This document shows, piece after piece, positions 33,690 to 44,062 of a stretch of DNA of 64,000 nucleotides. Source of the DNA: Rathayibacter sp. VKM Ac-2856 (lineage in GTDB: Bacteria; Actinomycetota; Actinomycetes; Actinomycetales; Microbacteriaceae). A program made the translations under genes and the position numbers. The notes beneath the pieces are model-generated. The model saw only the letters and a list, made by a program, of their open reading frames with translations, searched no databases and was not told the DNA's origin. Numbering within the stretch: the first letter of the stretch is position 1; each line of letters opens with the position of its first letter. The stretch lies in the NCBI RefSeq assembly GCF_013205055.1, contig NZ_JABMLF010000006.1:62001-126000 (forward strand), given 5' to 3'.

Positions 33690-34394
33690 GTGGGTCGTTC
33701 GACCGCTCGCGCACTCCCGTCCGGCTCCGCCGCTCTGCTCAGCATCGGCCAGGTCCTCTCGCACCTCACCAGCGAGTTCCCCGACGTCACCCCGTCGAAG
33801 CTGCGCTTCCTCGAGGAGCAGGGGCTGGTCTCGCCGGCCCGCACCGACTCGGGCTACCGCAAGTTCTCCACGGGTGACGTCGAGCGCCTGCGGATGATCC
33901 TCGCGCTGCAGCGCGACCACTACCTCCCGCTCAAGGTGATCCGCGGCTACCTCGACGACGTCGATGCCGGCCGCGAGCCCTCCCTGCCCGCCGGTGCCGG
34001 CGGAGCGGCCCCGTCCCTGCTCGCCCCCGCCACCCGCCTCACGCGCGAGGGCCTGGCGAGCGAGTCGGGTGCGAGCCCCGCGCTCGTGCGCGAGGCGATC
34101 GCCGCCGGGCTCGTCCGCGGCGGCGACGTCTTCGGCGAGGAGGCCGTCACGACGCTCAGGGCGCTCGTCGACCTCGGCCGCTCGGGCATCGAGCCGCGCC
34201 ACCTCCGCCCGCTGCGCATCGCCGTCGAGCGCGAGATGTCCCTCATCGAGAGCGTGGTCGCCTCGAGCGCCCGCCGCGGCGAGGCGTCCGGCTCGGCCGG
34301 CGCCGCCGAGAACGCGATCGGCCTCGCCGCGCACCTCGGCACCATCCGCGAGGCGATGGTGCGCAGCGCCCTCTCCCGGATCGCGCGCTCGTGA
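33690..34394 (+). CDS. ftsR: MerR-family regulator, FtsR-like
   Basis: The 234-residue protein has an N-terminal MerR winged helix: LLSIGQVLSHLTSEFPDVTPSKLRFLEEQGLVSPARTDSGYRKFSTGDVERLRMILALQRDHYLPLKVIRGYLD. A C-terminal helical part contains a second HTH-like stretch (LTREGLASESGASPALVREAIAAGLV). Its place right after garA matches Rv1828 and the corynebacterial FtsR, an activator of ftsZ. Start GTG 33690 is 2 bp after the garA stop, so they are co-transcribed. It may link carbon flow to division. Confidence 0.88.
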   Translation: MGRSTARALPSGSAALLSIGQVLSHLTSEFPDVTPSKLRFLEEQGLVSPARTDSGYRKFSTGDVERLRMILALQRDHYLPLKVIRGYLDDVDAGREPSLPAGAGGAAPSLLAPATRLTREGLASESGASPALVREAIAAGLVRGGDVFGEEAVTTLRALVDLGRSGIEPRHLRPLRIAVEREMSLIESVVASSARRGEASGSAGAAENAIGLAAHLGTIREAMVRSALSRIARS

Positions 34395-34441
34395 CGAGCG
34401 GCCGAGGCGGGCGACACGCCCTCGCGGAAGAGCGGATGTCG

Positions 34442-34470
34442 TTTACTCGGCATCCCCGGGTCGGTAGCTT
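34442..34470 (+). promoter_or_regulatory. Possible promoter of the second MerR gene
   Basis: TTTACT (34442-34447) and TAGCTT (34465-34470) are spaced by 17 bp, 48 bp before the gene start. The boxes are only partly consensus. Confidence 0.4.
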
Positions 34471-34518
34471 AGGGAACGCGTTCGGAGCGACCGGCGTTCG
34501 TATCCGGAAGGCACAGGG

Positions 34519-35064
34519 ATGAGAGAAGTCAGCCGCGACGTCAGCGGCCAGCGCGACCTCGTCCTCTTCACCGACGGGCTGCCCGACCTCGACGCGGACG
34601 CGGGCTACCGCGGCGCCGTCGCCGCGCGGGCCGCCGGGATCACCTACCGCCAGCTCGACTACTGGGCCCGCACCGAGCTCGTCGAGCCGACCGTGCGCGG
34701 CGCCTCGGGGTCCGGGACGCAGCGCCTCTACGGCTTCCGCGACATCCTCGTGCTCAAGCTGGTCAAGCGCCTGCTCGACACCGGCATCTCGCTCCAGCAG
34801 ATCCGCACCGCGGTCAACCAGCTCCGCGAGTCCGGGGTCGACGACCTCGCGCAGACGACACTGATGAGCGACGGCGCCAGCGTCTACCTCTGCACCTCCA
34901 ACGACGAGGTCATCGACCTCCTCAGCCGCGGCCAGGGCGTCTTCGGCATCGCGGTCGGCAAGGTCCTCCGCGAGGTCGAGACCAGCCTCGTCGAGCTCGA
35001 CCACCAGTCGGTCGACCCCGGCGACGAGCTCGCCCGCCGCCGCGCCTCCCGCAAGGTCGGCTGA
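34519..35064 (+). CDS. Second MerR-family regulator (Rv1830-like)
   Basis: The 181-residue protein has a MerR DNA-binding domain at about 30-105: YRGAVAARAAGITYRQLDYWARTELVEPTVRGASGSGTQRLYGFRDILVLKLVKRLLDTGISLQQIRTAV. A short C-terminal domain follows (LMSDGASVYLCTSNDEVIDLLSRGQGVFGIAVGKV). In mycobacteria a homologue (Rv1830) lies two genes after the FtsR homologue with a bifunctional nuclease gene between; here that nuclease gene is absent and 124 bp separate the two regulators. GGAAGGC lies upstream of ATG 34519. Confidence 0.88.
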   Translation: MREVSRDVSGQRDLVLFTDGLPDLDADAGYRGAVAARAAGITYRQLDYWARTELVEPTVRGASGSGTQRLYGFRDILVLKLVKRLLDTGISLQQIRTAVNQLRESGVDDLAQTTLMSDGASVYLCTSNDEVIDLLSRGQGVFGIAVGKVLREVETSLVELDHQSVDPGDELARRRASRKVG

Positions 35065-35103
35065 CCGCCCCACGCGGCGGCTGCCGGCGCTCGATCACGG
35101 CCC

Positions 35104-35350
35104 CATGCTGGTCGAGTAGCCCCGGAGGGGCGTATCGAGACCCACGTCGTCGACACGTCGCTCGTGCAGACCCGCCGTCCGTCAGCGTGGATCTCGATAC
35201 GTCCGCTGCGCGGACTACTCGATCAGCATGCCCGGTGGACTGCCCTGCTGCGGGATCTCACTGCGTCCGCCGCGCTCGATCAGCATGTCCGTGGACTGCC
35301 CGCCTTCGGGATCTCGAGGCGCCCGTTGTGCGGACTACTCGTTCGACATG
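35104..35350. repeat. Block of dispersed palindromic repeats, both orientations
   Basis: One plus copy (35104-35143: CATGCTGGTCGAGTAG, stem CCCC-GGA-GGGG) faces a minus copy (35187-35230, ending ACTACTCGATCAGCATG). Two more diverged minus copies lie at 35252-35287 and 35308-35350. The block lies between the convergent MerR and ParA-type genes. Confidence 0.8.
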
Positions 35351-35387
35351 CTGAGCGGGCCGCTCTGCAGCCCGCCCAGCCGATCCG

Positions 35388-36203
35388 TCAGCTCGTCGCC
35401 GCCGGCACTGCCTGCTCGCCGATGCGGCCGGTGCGGATGACGCGGTCGAGCAGCAGGTCGAAGTTGTGCGCCATCTCCTGCGCGCTCTCGCCGGGCCAGA
35501 CGTGCACCGGCTTCGCGGCGCCCTGCGCCTGCTGGAGCGAGGTGCGCTCGGGGAGCTGCGGGCTGAGGACCAGCGGGCCGAACATGTCGCGCAGCTCCTT
35601 GATCCGGAACTGGTGCTCGAGCGACTGCACGCGCGCGCGGTTCACGATGATGCCCAGCGGCTGGAGTCGCGGGCTGAGACCGCGGCGGATCTCCTCGATC
35701 GCGCGCAGCGCGCGGTCGGCGGCGGCCACGGAGAACAGGCCCGGCTCGGTGACGACGGCGACGCGGTCGCTCGCCGCCCACGCCGTGCGGGTCAGCGCGT
35801 TGAGCGACGGTGCGCAGTCGATGAGGACGAGGTCGTAGTCGGCCTCGACGCTCGCGAGCGCCTCCTCGAGCTTCCAGATGTCGCGGATGCTGGGGTGCGG
35901 TCCGTCGAAGTTGATGGCGGAGGGGCTGCCGATCAGGACGTCGATGGTGCCCTGGCGCTCCTTCGTCCAGCCGGAGGGCGCGATCGCCGAGCGGACGATC
36001 TTCTCCTTCGGCGACGTGAGGACGTCCGCGATGTTGAGGTGACCGGCGACGTTGATGTCCATGCCGGTCGAGACGTCGGACTGCGGATCGAGGTCGACGA
36101 CCAGCGTTCGCAGGCCCTTGGAGAACGCCGCGGAAGCAAGGCCGAGCGTCACCGTGGTCTTGCCGACGCCGCCCTTGAGGGAGCTCACGCTGAGTACATG
36201 CAT
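35388..36203 (-). CDS. parA: ParA-family ATPase
   Basis: The 271-residue protein has the deviant Walker A SSLKGGVGKTTVTLGLASA at its N-terminus, LVVDLDPQSDVSTGMDINV (Walker A' region), and LVLIDCAPSLNALTRTAW (Walker B). ParA proteins move plasmids, chromosomes or other cargo by ATP-dependent DNA binding. No parB follows, so this is an orphan ParA whose cargo is unknown. ATG 36203 is the only start close to the conserved HVLSVSSLKGG. There is no ribosome-binding site before it. Divergent from a second ParA-type gene. Confidence 0.9.
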   Translation of the reverse strand: MHVLSVSSLKGGVGKTTVTLGLASAAFSKGLRTLVVDLDPQSDVSTGMDINVAGHLNIADVLTSPKEKIVRSAIAPSGWTKERQGTIDVLIGSPSAINFDGPHPSIRDIWKLEEALASVEADYDLVLIDCAPSLNALTRTAWAASDRVAVVTEPGLFSVAAADRALRAIEEIRRGLSPRLQPLGIIVNRARVQSLEHQFRIKELRDMFGPLVLSPQLPERTSLQQAQGAAKPVHVWPGESAQEMAHNFDLLLDRVIRTGRIGEQAVPAATS

Positions 36204-36211
36204 GGCTAGGT

Positions 36212-36217
36212 ACTTTA
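36212..36217 (-). promoter_or_regulatory. Possible -10 box of the ParA gene (leaderless)
   Basis: On the minus strand TAAAGT ends 8 bases before ATG 36203, and no ribosome-binding sequence intervenes. A leaderless mRNA is plausible. No good -35 box is seen. Confidence 0.3.
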
Positions 36218-36319
36218 CTTTCCCCGGGTGGGAGAACCTAACCGCTCCCTGCGTAGCACTCCGGTCGCGGGCGGCGGAACCCGGGATCCAGGGCCCGAGT
36301 GCGCCGCCGGGCCCGCCGG

Positions 36320-36325
36320 TACACT
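36320..36325 (+). promoter_or_regulatory. Possible -10 box (TACACT) of the large ParA-type gene
   Basis: TACACTGA lies 28 bp before ATG 36354, with GGAAGGAGG between them. The same TACACTGA occurs before DUF3040 and murC. Confidence 0.4.
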
Positions 36326-36353
36326 GACGGCAAGCGGAAGGAGGCTCGTTCGC

Positions 36354-37754
36354 ATGGATGAGCGCAACGACGACCAGCCCGATCTCGACACCGGCCCGAC
36401 TCCGCGGACGGCGCTCGACGCGGCGCGGGACTCCGAGCAGTACGCACCGCGCGCGAGCGACACCGCTCCCACCCGCATCCCGGACGGCATCCGCCTGGAC
36501 ACGCCCGCTCCCGCGCGCCGCCGCTCCACGGCTCCGGCGCCCGCCGAGGACCCGGCCGTCGATGTCGGACGACTCGGGATCCCCGACGCTCCCGGCGCCG
36601 TCCGGCCCGTCTCCGCCGGCATCCCGCCGCGGGACGAGGTGTCGGTGCTCCCCGAGGACTCCGGCGAGCGGCCGCGAGGTCGCGGCGAGCAGCGCCCGGC
36701 CGTGCCCGCCGCCGAGTCCGTCGCGCCCGAGGCGTCCGCCGAGCAGACCCCCGGGGTCACGCGCCGCGACCGCCTCCGCGCCGAGTCCGGCACCGCCGGC
36801 ACGTCCTCGACCCCCGAGTCCGCGTCGATGCTCACGCCGGACCGCCTGCTCGAGGTCAACCGCAAGACCCGGCCCGCGCCGACCGGCGGCTGGAACCGCT
36901 TCGTGTACGGCCTCACCTTCCACACCGTCAACCTCGGCGACTCGGCGAAGGTCCAGGCCTGGAAGGCCATGGACGAGCGGATCGGCCGGCAGTTCGAGGG
37001 CGGCACGCGCTTCGTCCCGGTGATGACCCGCAAGGGCGGGGTCGGCAAGACCACCGTCACCACGCTCCTCGGCATGGCCCTGGCCGACTCCCGCGAGGAC
37101 CGCATCATCGCGGTCGACGCCAACCCGGACCGCGGCACCCTCGCGGAGCGCGTCCCCAAGCAGACCCGCTCGACCGTCCGCGACGTCGTCAACCGCGCTG
37201 CCGGAGTGACCGGCTTCACGGAGTTCTCCACGATGGTCTCGCGCGACGAGACCCGCCTCGACGTGCTCGCCTCGGACACCGACCCGCAGCTCTCCGAGGC
37301 CTTCGACGAGGACGACTACAACGTCGTCGCGGATCTCGTCGAGCGCTTCTACTCGATCATGCTCACCGACTGCGGCACGGGCATCGTGCACTCGGTGATG
37401 CGCGCGACCCTGCAGCGCGCGGACAGCGTCGTGATCGTCTCCGGCGGCAGCGTCGACGAGGCGCGCCTCGCCTCCGAGACCCTGACCTGGCTCGACGCGA
37501 ACGGCTACGGCGACCTGGTCAGGAACGCCGTCGTCGCGCTCAACACCGCGACCCAGGGCACGAGCCTGGTGAAGCTCGAGGAGATCGAGTCGCACTTCCG
37601 CTCCCGGGTGCGCGACATCGTCCGCATCCCCTACGACCCGGTGCTCGCCGCCGGCTCCGTGGTGAAGTGGGAGCAGCTCCGCCCCGCGACCAAGGAGGCG
37701 GCGCGCCTGCTCGCCGCGCTCGTCGTCGAGGGCATCCCGGTCCGTCGTGCCTGA
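36354..37754 (+). CDS. ParA/MinD-type ATPase with long disordered N-terminus
   Basis: The 466-residue protein has about 160 N-terminal residues rich in Pro, Ala, Glu and Arg, probably disordered. The ATPase core follows: PVMTRKGGVGKTTVTTLLGMAL (Walker A near 225), IIAVDANPDRGTLAERVP, and SIMLTDCGTGIVHSVMRATL (Walker B). The layout resembles the EspI/Rv3888c-type ATPases linked to ESX secretion and cell-surface functions in actinobacteria, though no ESX gene is here. ATG 36354 has GGAGG. Its end overlaps the mycothione reductase start by 8 bp. Confidence 0.85.
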   Translation: MDERNDDQPDLDTGPTPRTALDAARDSEQYAPRASDTAPTRIPDGIRLDTPAPARRRSTAPAPAEDPAVDVGRLGIPDAPGAVRPVSAGIPPRDEVSVLPEDSGERPRGRGEQRPAVPAAESVAPEASAEQTPGVTRRDRLRAESGTAGTSSTPESASMLTPDRLLEVNRKTRPAPTGGWNRFVYGLTFHTVNLGDSAKVQAWKAMDERIGRQFEGGTRFVPVMTRKGGVGKTTVTTLLGMALADSREDRIIAVDANPDRGTLAERVPKQTRSTVRDVVNRAAGVTGFTEFSTMVSRDETRLDVLASDTDPQLSEAFDEDDYNVVADLVERFYSIMLTDCGTGIVHSVMRATLQRADSVVIVSGGSVDEARLASETLTWLDANGYGDLVRNAVVALNTATQGTSLVKLEEIESHFRSRVRDIVRIPYDPVLAAGSVVKWEQLRPATKEAARLLAALVVEGIPVRRA

Positions 37755-39195
37755 CGCGCCCGGCTCCGACACCGCCGAGGCCCTCGCGTTCGACCTGATC
37801 GTCCTCGGCGCCGGCTCCGGCAACTCCATCGTCGGCCCCGAGTGGGCGGGCTCCCGCGTCGCCCTCCTCGACGACGGCGAGTGGTTCGGCGGCACCTGCC
37901 TCAATGCGGGCTGCATCCCGACCAAGATGTTCGTCCACGTGGCCGACATCGTGACCGACGTCGATCAGGGCGACCGGGTCGGCGTGCACGGCCGCGTGGC
38001 CCGACCCGAGTGGTCCGAGGTGCGCGACCGAGTCTTCGGCCGCACCGACGCGATCAGCGAGGGCGGCCTGGACTACCGGGCGAACCGCTCCGAGAACGTC
38101 GCCGTGCTCCGCGAGAGCTTCGGCTTCGAGTCGCTCGGCGACGGCGTCCGCCCGCACGTGCTGGTGAGCGCGAGCGGCGTCCGCATCAGCGCTCCCCAGG
38201 TGGTCGTCGCCGCAGGCTCCCGTCCCCGTCCGCTCCTCGCGGCCTACGAGCCCGACCCCCGGATACACGACTCCGACTCGATCATGCGGATCGACGAGCT
38301 CCCGCCGCGGATGCTGGTCCTCGGCGGCGGAGCGGTCGCCGTCGAGTTCGCGCACATCTTCTCGGCCTTCGGCACCGCGGTGACGGTCGCCGTCCGCGGC
38401 GACCGGCTGCTCCGCTCGCTCGACGAGGGGATCGCCCGCGGCTTCACCGAGCTGGCGCGCGAGCGCTGGGACGTCCGCACCGGCGTCTCCGCCGAGAGCG
38501 TCGAGGCGACGCCGACCGGTCTCGTCGCCGTCTTCGACGACGGCTCCCGCGTCGAGACCGACACGATCCTCGTCGCCACCGGCCGCGACCCGAACAGCGA
38601 CACCATCGCCGCCGCCTCCGTCGGCATCGATCTGCACCCCGACGGCCGCGTCGTCGTCGACGGCGAGCAGCGGGTCCTCTCCGGCGGCCGCGTCGTCCCC
38701 GGGCTCTTCGCGCTCGGCGACGTCTCCTCCGAGTGGCAGCTGAAGCACGTCGCCAACCACGAGGCGCGGCTCGTCGCGCACAACCTCCTGCACCCCGGCG
38801 AGATGCTCTCGAACACGCTCGCCCCGGTGCCCGGCGCGATCTTCGCCCACCCGCAGATCGCGCACTTCGGCCTGACCGAGCGGGAGGCGGGGGAGCGCGG
38901 CATCGAGGTCGTCGCCGTCACGCAGGAGTTCGGCTCCACCGCCTACGGCTGGGCGATGGAGGACGACTCCAGCATCTGCACCCTCGTCGTCGGACTCGAC
39001 GGCGAGCTCCTCGGCGCGCACCTGATGGGGCCGCAGGCGAGTATCCTCATTCAGCCGCTCGTCCAGGCCGCCAGTGCGGGGGTCGGGATCCGCGGTCTCG
39101 CCCGCAGCCAGTACTGGCCGCACCCCGCGGCGAGCGAAGTCGTCGAGAACGCCCTCCTCTCCGCCGAGGAGGCACTGAGGGAGCGCACCGCATGA
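37747..39195 (+). CDS. mtr: Mycothione reductase
   Basis: The 482-residue flavoprotein is a class I disulfide reductase. [14 protein letters not shown] binds [18 protein letters not shown] holds the redox Cys pair, [21 protein letters not shown] binds NADPH, and [16 protein letters not shown] carries the catalytic His-Glu pair in the form typical of mycothione reductase. It regenerates mycothiol, the main thiol of actinobacteria, from mycothione. Start GTG 37747 overlaps the previous gene. Its stop overlaps the deformylase start (ATGA). Confidence 0.92.
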   Translation: MPDAPGSDTAEALAFDLIVLGAGSGNSIVGPEWAGSRVALLDDGEWFGGTCLNAGCIPTKMFVHVADIVTDVDQGDRVGVHGRVARPEWSEVRDRVFGRTDAISEGGLDYRANRSENVAVLRESFGFESLGDGVRPHVLVSASGVRISAPQVVVAAGSRPRPLLAAYEPDPRIHDSDSIMRIDELPPRMLVLGGGAVAVEFAHIFSAFGTAVTVAVRGDRLLRSLDEGIARGFTELARERWDVRTGVSAESVEATPTGLVAVFDDGSRVETDTILVATGRDPNSDTIAAASVGIDLHPDGRVVVDGEQRVLSGGRVVPGLFALGDVSSEWQLKHVANHEARLVAHNLLHPGEMLSNTLAPVPGAIFAHPQIAHFGLTEREAGERGIEVVAVTQEFGSTAYGWAMEDDSSICTLVVGLDGELLGAHLMGPQASILIQPLVQAASAGVGIRGLARSQYWPHPAASEVVENALLSAEEALRERTA

Positions 39196-39683
39196 CCGAA
39201 CGCCAGATCCGCATCTTCGGGGATCCCGTCCTGAAGACCGTGTCGGCTCCGATCGAGGCGGTCGACGACGGCATCCGCGGACTCGTCGAGGACCTCCTCG
39301 ACAGCGTGCGCACCCCCGGCCGCGCCGGCGTCGCCGCCCCGCAGATCGGCGTCAACCTCCGCGCCTTCAGCTACAACGTCGACGGCGTCGTCGGCTACGT
39401 CCTCAATCCCGAGATCGTCGAGCTGAGCGGCGAGCCGCAGCCGGTCGACGAGGGCTGCCTCTCCGTCCCGAACCTCTGGTACCCCGCGATCCGCTACCCG
39501 CACGCGAAGGTCCGCGGCACCGACCTCGACGGCAACGAGGTCGTCCTCGAGGGCGACGGCCTGATGGCGCAGGCGCTCCAGCACGAGTGCGACCACCTCG
39601 ACGGCCGCCTCTACCTCGACCGCCTGTCCAAGGACGACCGCCGGGCCGCGATGAAGGAAGTCCGCGAGAGCTCCTGGTTCTGA
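39192..39683 (+). CDS. def: Peptide deformylase
   Basis: The 163-residue metalloenzyme has all three motifs: GVAAPQIG (about 46), EGCLSVP (about 93, Cys ligand) and QHECDHLDG (about 133, two His ligands and catalytic Glu). It removes formyl groups from new proteins. ATG 39192 overlaps the mtr TGA. The hairpin at 39691-39715 follows directly and probably ends the parA2-mtr-def transcript. Confidence 0.96.
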   Translation: MTERQIRIFGDPVLKTVSAPIEAVDDGIRGLVEDLLDSVRTPGRAGVAAPQIGVNLRAFSYNVDGVVGYVLNPEIVELSGEPQPVDEGCLSVPNLWYPAIRYPHAKVRGTDLDGNEVVLEGDGLMAQALQHECDHLDGRLYLDRLSKDDRRAAMKEVRESSWF

Positions 39684-39690
39684 GTTGATT

Positions 39691-39715
39691 CCGAGCCGGT
39701 CCTTGCCCGGCTCGG
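39691..39715 (+). terminator. Hairpin after peptide deformylase
   Basis: CCGAGCCGG (39691-39699) pairs exactly with CCGGCTCGG (39707-39715) around a 7-base loop, beginning 7 bp after the def stop. There is no T-tract. Confidence 0.6.
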
Positions 39716-39856
39716 CGCGGTCGGCTTCCTGAGGTGGCTGCGTTCCGCAGAGCGTCGGGCGTCCGCCGACGTCGAAGCGCTGGGACGCGCTTCGCCGGAT
39801 GCGGCTCGGCCTTTCGGCCGCGCGCTGACCGAGTGGGGCGAGTTGTGCACACGTGC

Positions 39857-40238
39857 GGTCTCGATACGCGCTCCGGGTTGCGCGGAGCGGCCGCATCACG
39901 CTGATCGAGTAGGCCGCGGAGCGGCCGTATCGAGATCCACGTTCTGCAGGCGTGCGGTCTCGATACGCCCTTCGGGCTGCTCGACCGGCATGGGGTCGCC
40001 CTGCGGGCGGACCACCCTGATCGAGTGGGTCGCGGAGCGGCCGCAACATGCTGATCGAGTGGGTCGCGGAGCGGCCGCAACATGCTGATCGAGTAGGCCG
40101 CGGAGCGGCCGTATCGAGATCCACCGTGCTGCAAGCGTGGGTCTCGATACGCCCTGCGGGCTACTCGACCTGCATAACAGCGCTGCGGTCGCTCCATGCT
40201 GATCGAGGAGGGCGCGGAGCGGGCGTGTCGGGATCCGC
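39857..40238. repeat. Block of about eight dispersed palindromic repeats, both orientations
   Basis: Plus copies lie at 39898-39940, 40016-40046 (partial), 40048-40080 (partial), 40081-40123 and 40195-40238. Minus copies lie at about 39857-39880 (partial), 39957-39991 and 40139-40175. The stem in several is GGCCGC-GGA-GCGGCC, in others GCCC-TTC-GGGC. The block makes up most of the 583-bp spacer between convergent def and the acyl-CoA synthetase gene; the first 170 bp hold only the def hairpin and no visible gene. Confidence 0.85.
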
Positions 40239-40266
40239 CGTCGTGCAGGTGGTGGCCGCGTCGTGG

Positions 40267-42090
<1,824 letters not shown>

Positions 42091-42197
42091 GGCAACTCCT
42101 TCGGTACCTGAACGATTGTCGGGTCCAGCCTACCGGCGGCGCCTGACTGTGTATCCACTCAGGGTAACGATCCGCACGTCGGTTCTCAGCGGGTCAC

Positions 42198-42203
42198 TAC
42201 ACT
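42198..42203 (+). promoter_or_regulatory. Possible -10 box (TACACT) of glk
   Basis: TACACT lies about 70 bp before GTG 42273 in the divergent spacer. I see no matching -35 box. Confidence 0.3.
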
Positions 42204-42272
42204 CGATGTGGCCGCCGCACCGGGGCGGACGCGGCGCAGCGGCGCTCGGTCAGCGAGGGGAAGGCGGTTCGC

Positions 42273-43232
42273 GTGCACGCGATCGGTATCGACATCGGCG
42301 GCACGAAGATCGCCGGGGCGCTCGTCGACGAGTTCGGCGGCATCGTCCGCGAGGACCGCCAGCCGACCCCCGCCGGCCACCCCGAGCTCATCGTCGACGT
42401 GGTCGTCGAGATGGTCGCGCGGCTGCGCGAAGGGCTGCCCGCCGGGGACGTCTCCGCCGTCGGCGTCGCCGCGGCCGGCTTCATCGACGCCTCGCAGTCG
42501 ATCGTCTACTACGCACCCAACATCAACTGGCGCAACGAGCCCTTCCGCGAGAAGCTCTCGGCCCGCATCGACCTCCCGATCATCATCGAGAACGACGCGA
42601 ACGCGGCCGGCTGGGCGGAGTTCCGCTACGGCGCCGGCCGCCTCGTCAGCGACATGCTGATGCTCACGATCGGCACCGGCGTCGGCGGCGCGATCGTCAT
42701 CAACGACCGGCTCCTGCGCGGCGGCTTCGGTGCCGCGGCCGAGATCGGCCACATGCGCGTCGTGCCGGGCGGACTGCCCTGCGGCTGCGGCGCCCGCGGC
42801 TGCATCGAGCAGTACGGCTCCGGCCGGGCCCTGCAGCGCTTCGCCGCCGAGCTGGCCGACGCCGGCGGGATCGGCCAGGGCATCGCCGACGCGCGGGCCC
42901 GCAACGGCGGAGAGCTCGACGGCGCCGTCATCGCCGACCTGATCAGCGCCGGCGACCTCGGCGCCCTCGCGGCCCTGCGCCAGCTCGGCCACTGGCTCGG
43001 CGAGGCGGCGGCGAGCCTCAGCGCGGTGCTCGACCCGCAGATGTTCGTCATCGGCGGCGGAGTGGCCCAGGCCGGCGACCTCCTGCTGGACCCGATCCGC
43101 CAGGCCTATCTCGACAACCTGCCCGCCCGGGGCTACCACCCCGAGCCCGAGTTCCGCATCGCGGAGCTCGTCAACGACGCGGGGGTCGTCGGCGCCGCCG
43201 ACCTCGCCCGCCTGCACGCGAGCTCGCTGTGA
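42273..43232 (+). CDS. glk: ROK-family glucokinase
   Basis: The 319-residue protein has the N-terminal ATP-binding IGIDIGGTKIAGALVDE, the sugar-binding IIENDANAAGWAEFRYGAG with the catalytic Asp, the ROK signature starting MLTIGTGVGGAIV, and the zinc motif GHMRVVPGGLPCGCGARGCIEQYGSG. It phosphorylates glucose; no DNA-binding domain is present, so it is a kinase, not a ROK repressor. Start GTG 42273 has GAGGGGAAGG upstream. An acyltransferase gene follows after 30 bp. Confidence 0.93.
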   Translation: MHAIGIDIGGTKIAGALVDEFGGIVREDRQPTPAGHPELIVDVVVEMVARLREGLPAGDVSAVGVAAAGFIDASQSIVYYAPNINWRNEPFREKLSARIDLPIIIENDANAAGWAEFRYGAGRLVSDMLMLTIGTGVGGAIVINDRLLRGGFGAAAEIGHMRVVPGGLPCGCGARGCIEQYGSGRALQRFAAELADAGGIGQGIADARARNGGELDGAVIADLISAGDLGALAALRQLGHWLGEAAASLSAVLDPQMFVIGGGVAQAGDLLLDPIRQAYLDNLPARGYHPEPEFRIAELVNDAGVVGAADLARLHASSL

Positions 43233-43262
43233 CCCCGGTCGCGGACCGCTGAGGAGCGCCCC

Positions 43263-43952
43263 TTGTTCTACTGGTTCATGAAGCACATCGTCGCCGGGCC
43301 CCTGCTCAAGACGATCTTCCGGCCGTGGGTGGTGGGCGCCGACCGCGTCCCCGCGACGGGCGGCGTCATCCTGGCGAGCAACCACCTCTCCTTCATCGAC
43401 TCGGTGTTCCTCCCGCTGGTGATCGAGCGGAACATGGTCTTCCTCGCCAAGAGCGACTACTTCACCGGCAAGGGCCTGAAGGGCTGGGCGACGAAGCTCT
43501 TCTTCACCGCCACCGGCATGCTCCCGATCGACCGCTCCGGCGGCAAGGCGTCCGAGGCGTCGCTCAACACCGGCCTCCGGGTCCTCGCGAGCGGCGAGGC
43601 GCTGGGCATCTATCCCGAGGGCACCCGCAGCCCCGACGGACGGATGTACCGCGGACGCACCGGCGTCGCGCGCATGGTCCTCGAGGCGCGCGTGCCCGTC
43701 ATCCCCGTGGCGATGATCGACACCGCCCGCATCATGCCGATCGGCAGCAGGATGCCCCGGCTCGGCCGCATCGGCATCGTCTTCGGCGAGCCGCTCGACT
43801 TCAGCCGCTTCGAGGGCATGGAGGGCGACCGCTTCATCCTCCGCTCGATCACCGACGAGATCATGTACGAGCTGCTCGCGCTCAGCGGCCAGGAGTACCT
43901 CGACGTCTACGCCACCTCCGTCAAGGAGAAGCGAGCGGCCCTGCTCCGCTGA
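43263..43952 (+). CDS. 1-acyl-glycerol-3-phosphate acyltransferase (PlsC-like)
   Basis: The 229-residue protein has the acyltransferase motif SNHLSFIDSVFLP (NHxxxxD) and the later block GIYPEGTRSPDGRMYRGRTGVARM (EGTR), plus VPVIPVAMI. It esterifies lysophosphatidic acid or a related lysolipid for membrane synthesis. Start TTG 43263 has GAGGAG upstream. Same direction as glk, and probably co-transcribed with it. Confidence 0.92.
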   Translation: MFYWFMKHIVAGPLLKTIFRPWVVGADRVPATGGVILASNHLSFIDSVFLPLVIERNMVFLAKSDYFTGKGLKGWATKLFFTATGMLPIDRSGGKASEASLNTGLRVLASGEALGIYPEGTRSPDGRMYRGRTGVARMVLEARVPVIPVAMIDTARIMPIGSRMPRLGRIGIVFGEPLDFSRFEGMEGDRFILRSITDEIMYELLALSGQEYLDVYATSVKEKRAALLR

Positions 43953-44062
43953 GCACTCCTCCGGAGAAGGCCCCACCGAGCCGATAAGCTCGTCAACCGT
44001 CGCCGTCCGACCGGGCGGCGATCACTGCGCGCGCCGCGCGCCCGTCAGAACCAGGAACCCTC

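Noticed and set aside
36354-37754. Evidence of a local ESX (type VII) secretion system from the EspI-like ATPase
   Set aside because: No EccC, EccD, EsxA/B or mycosin gene is in the window; the ATPase alone is not enough.
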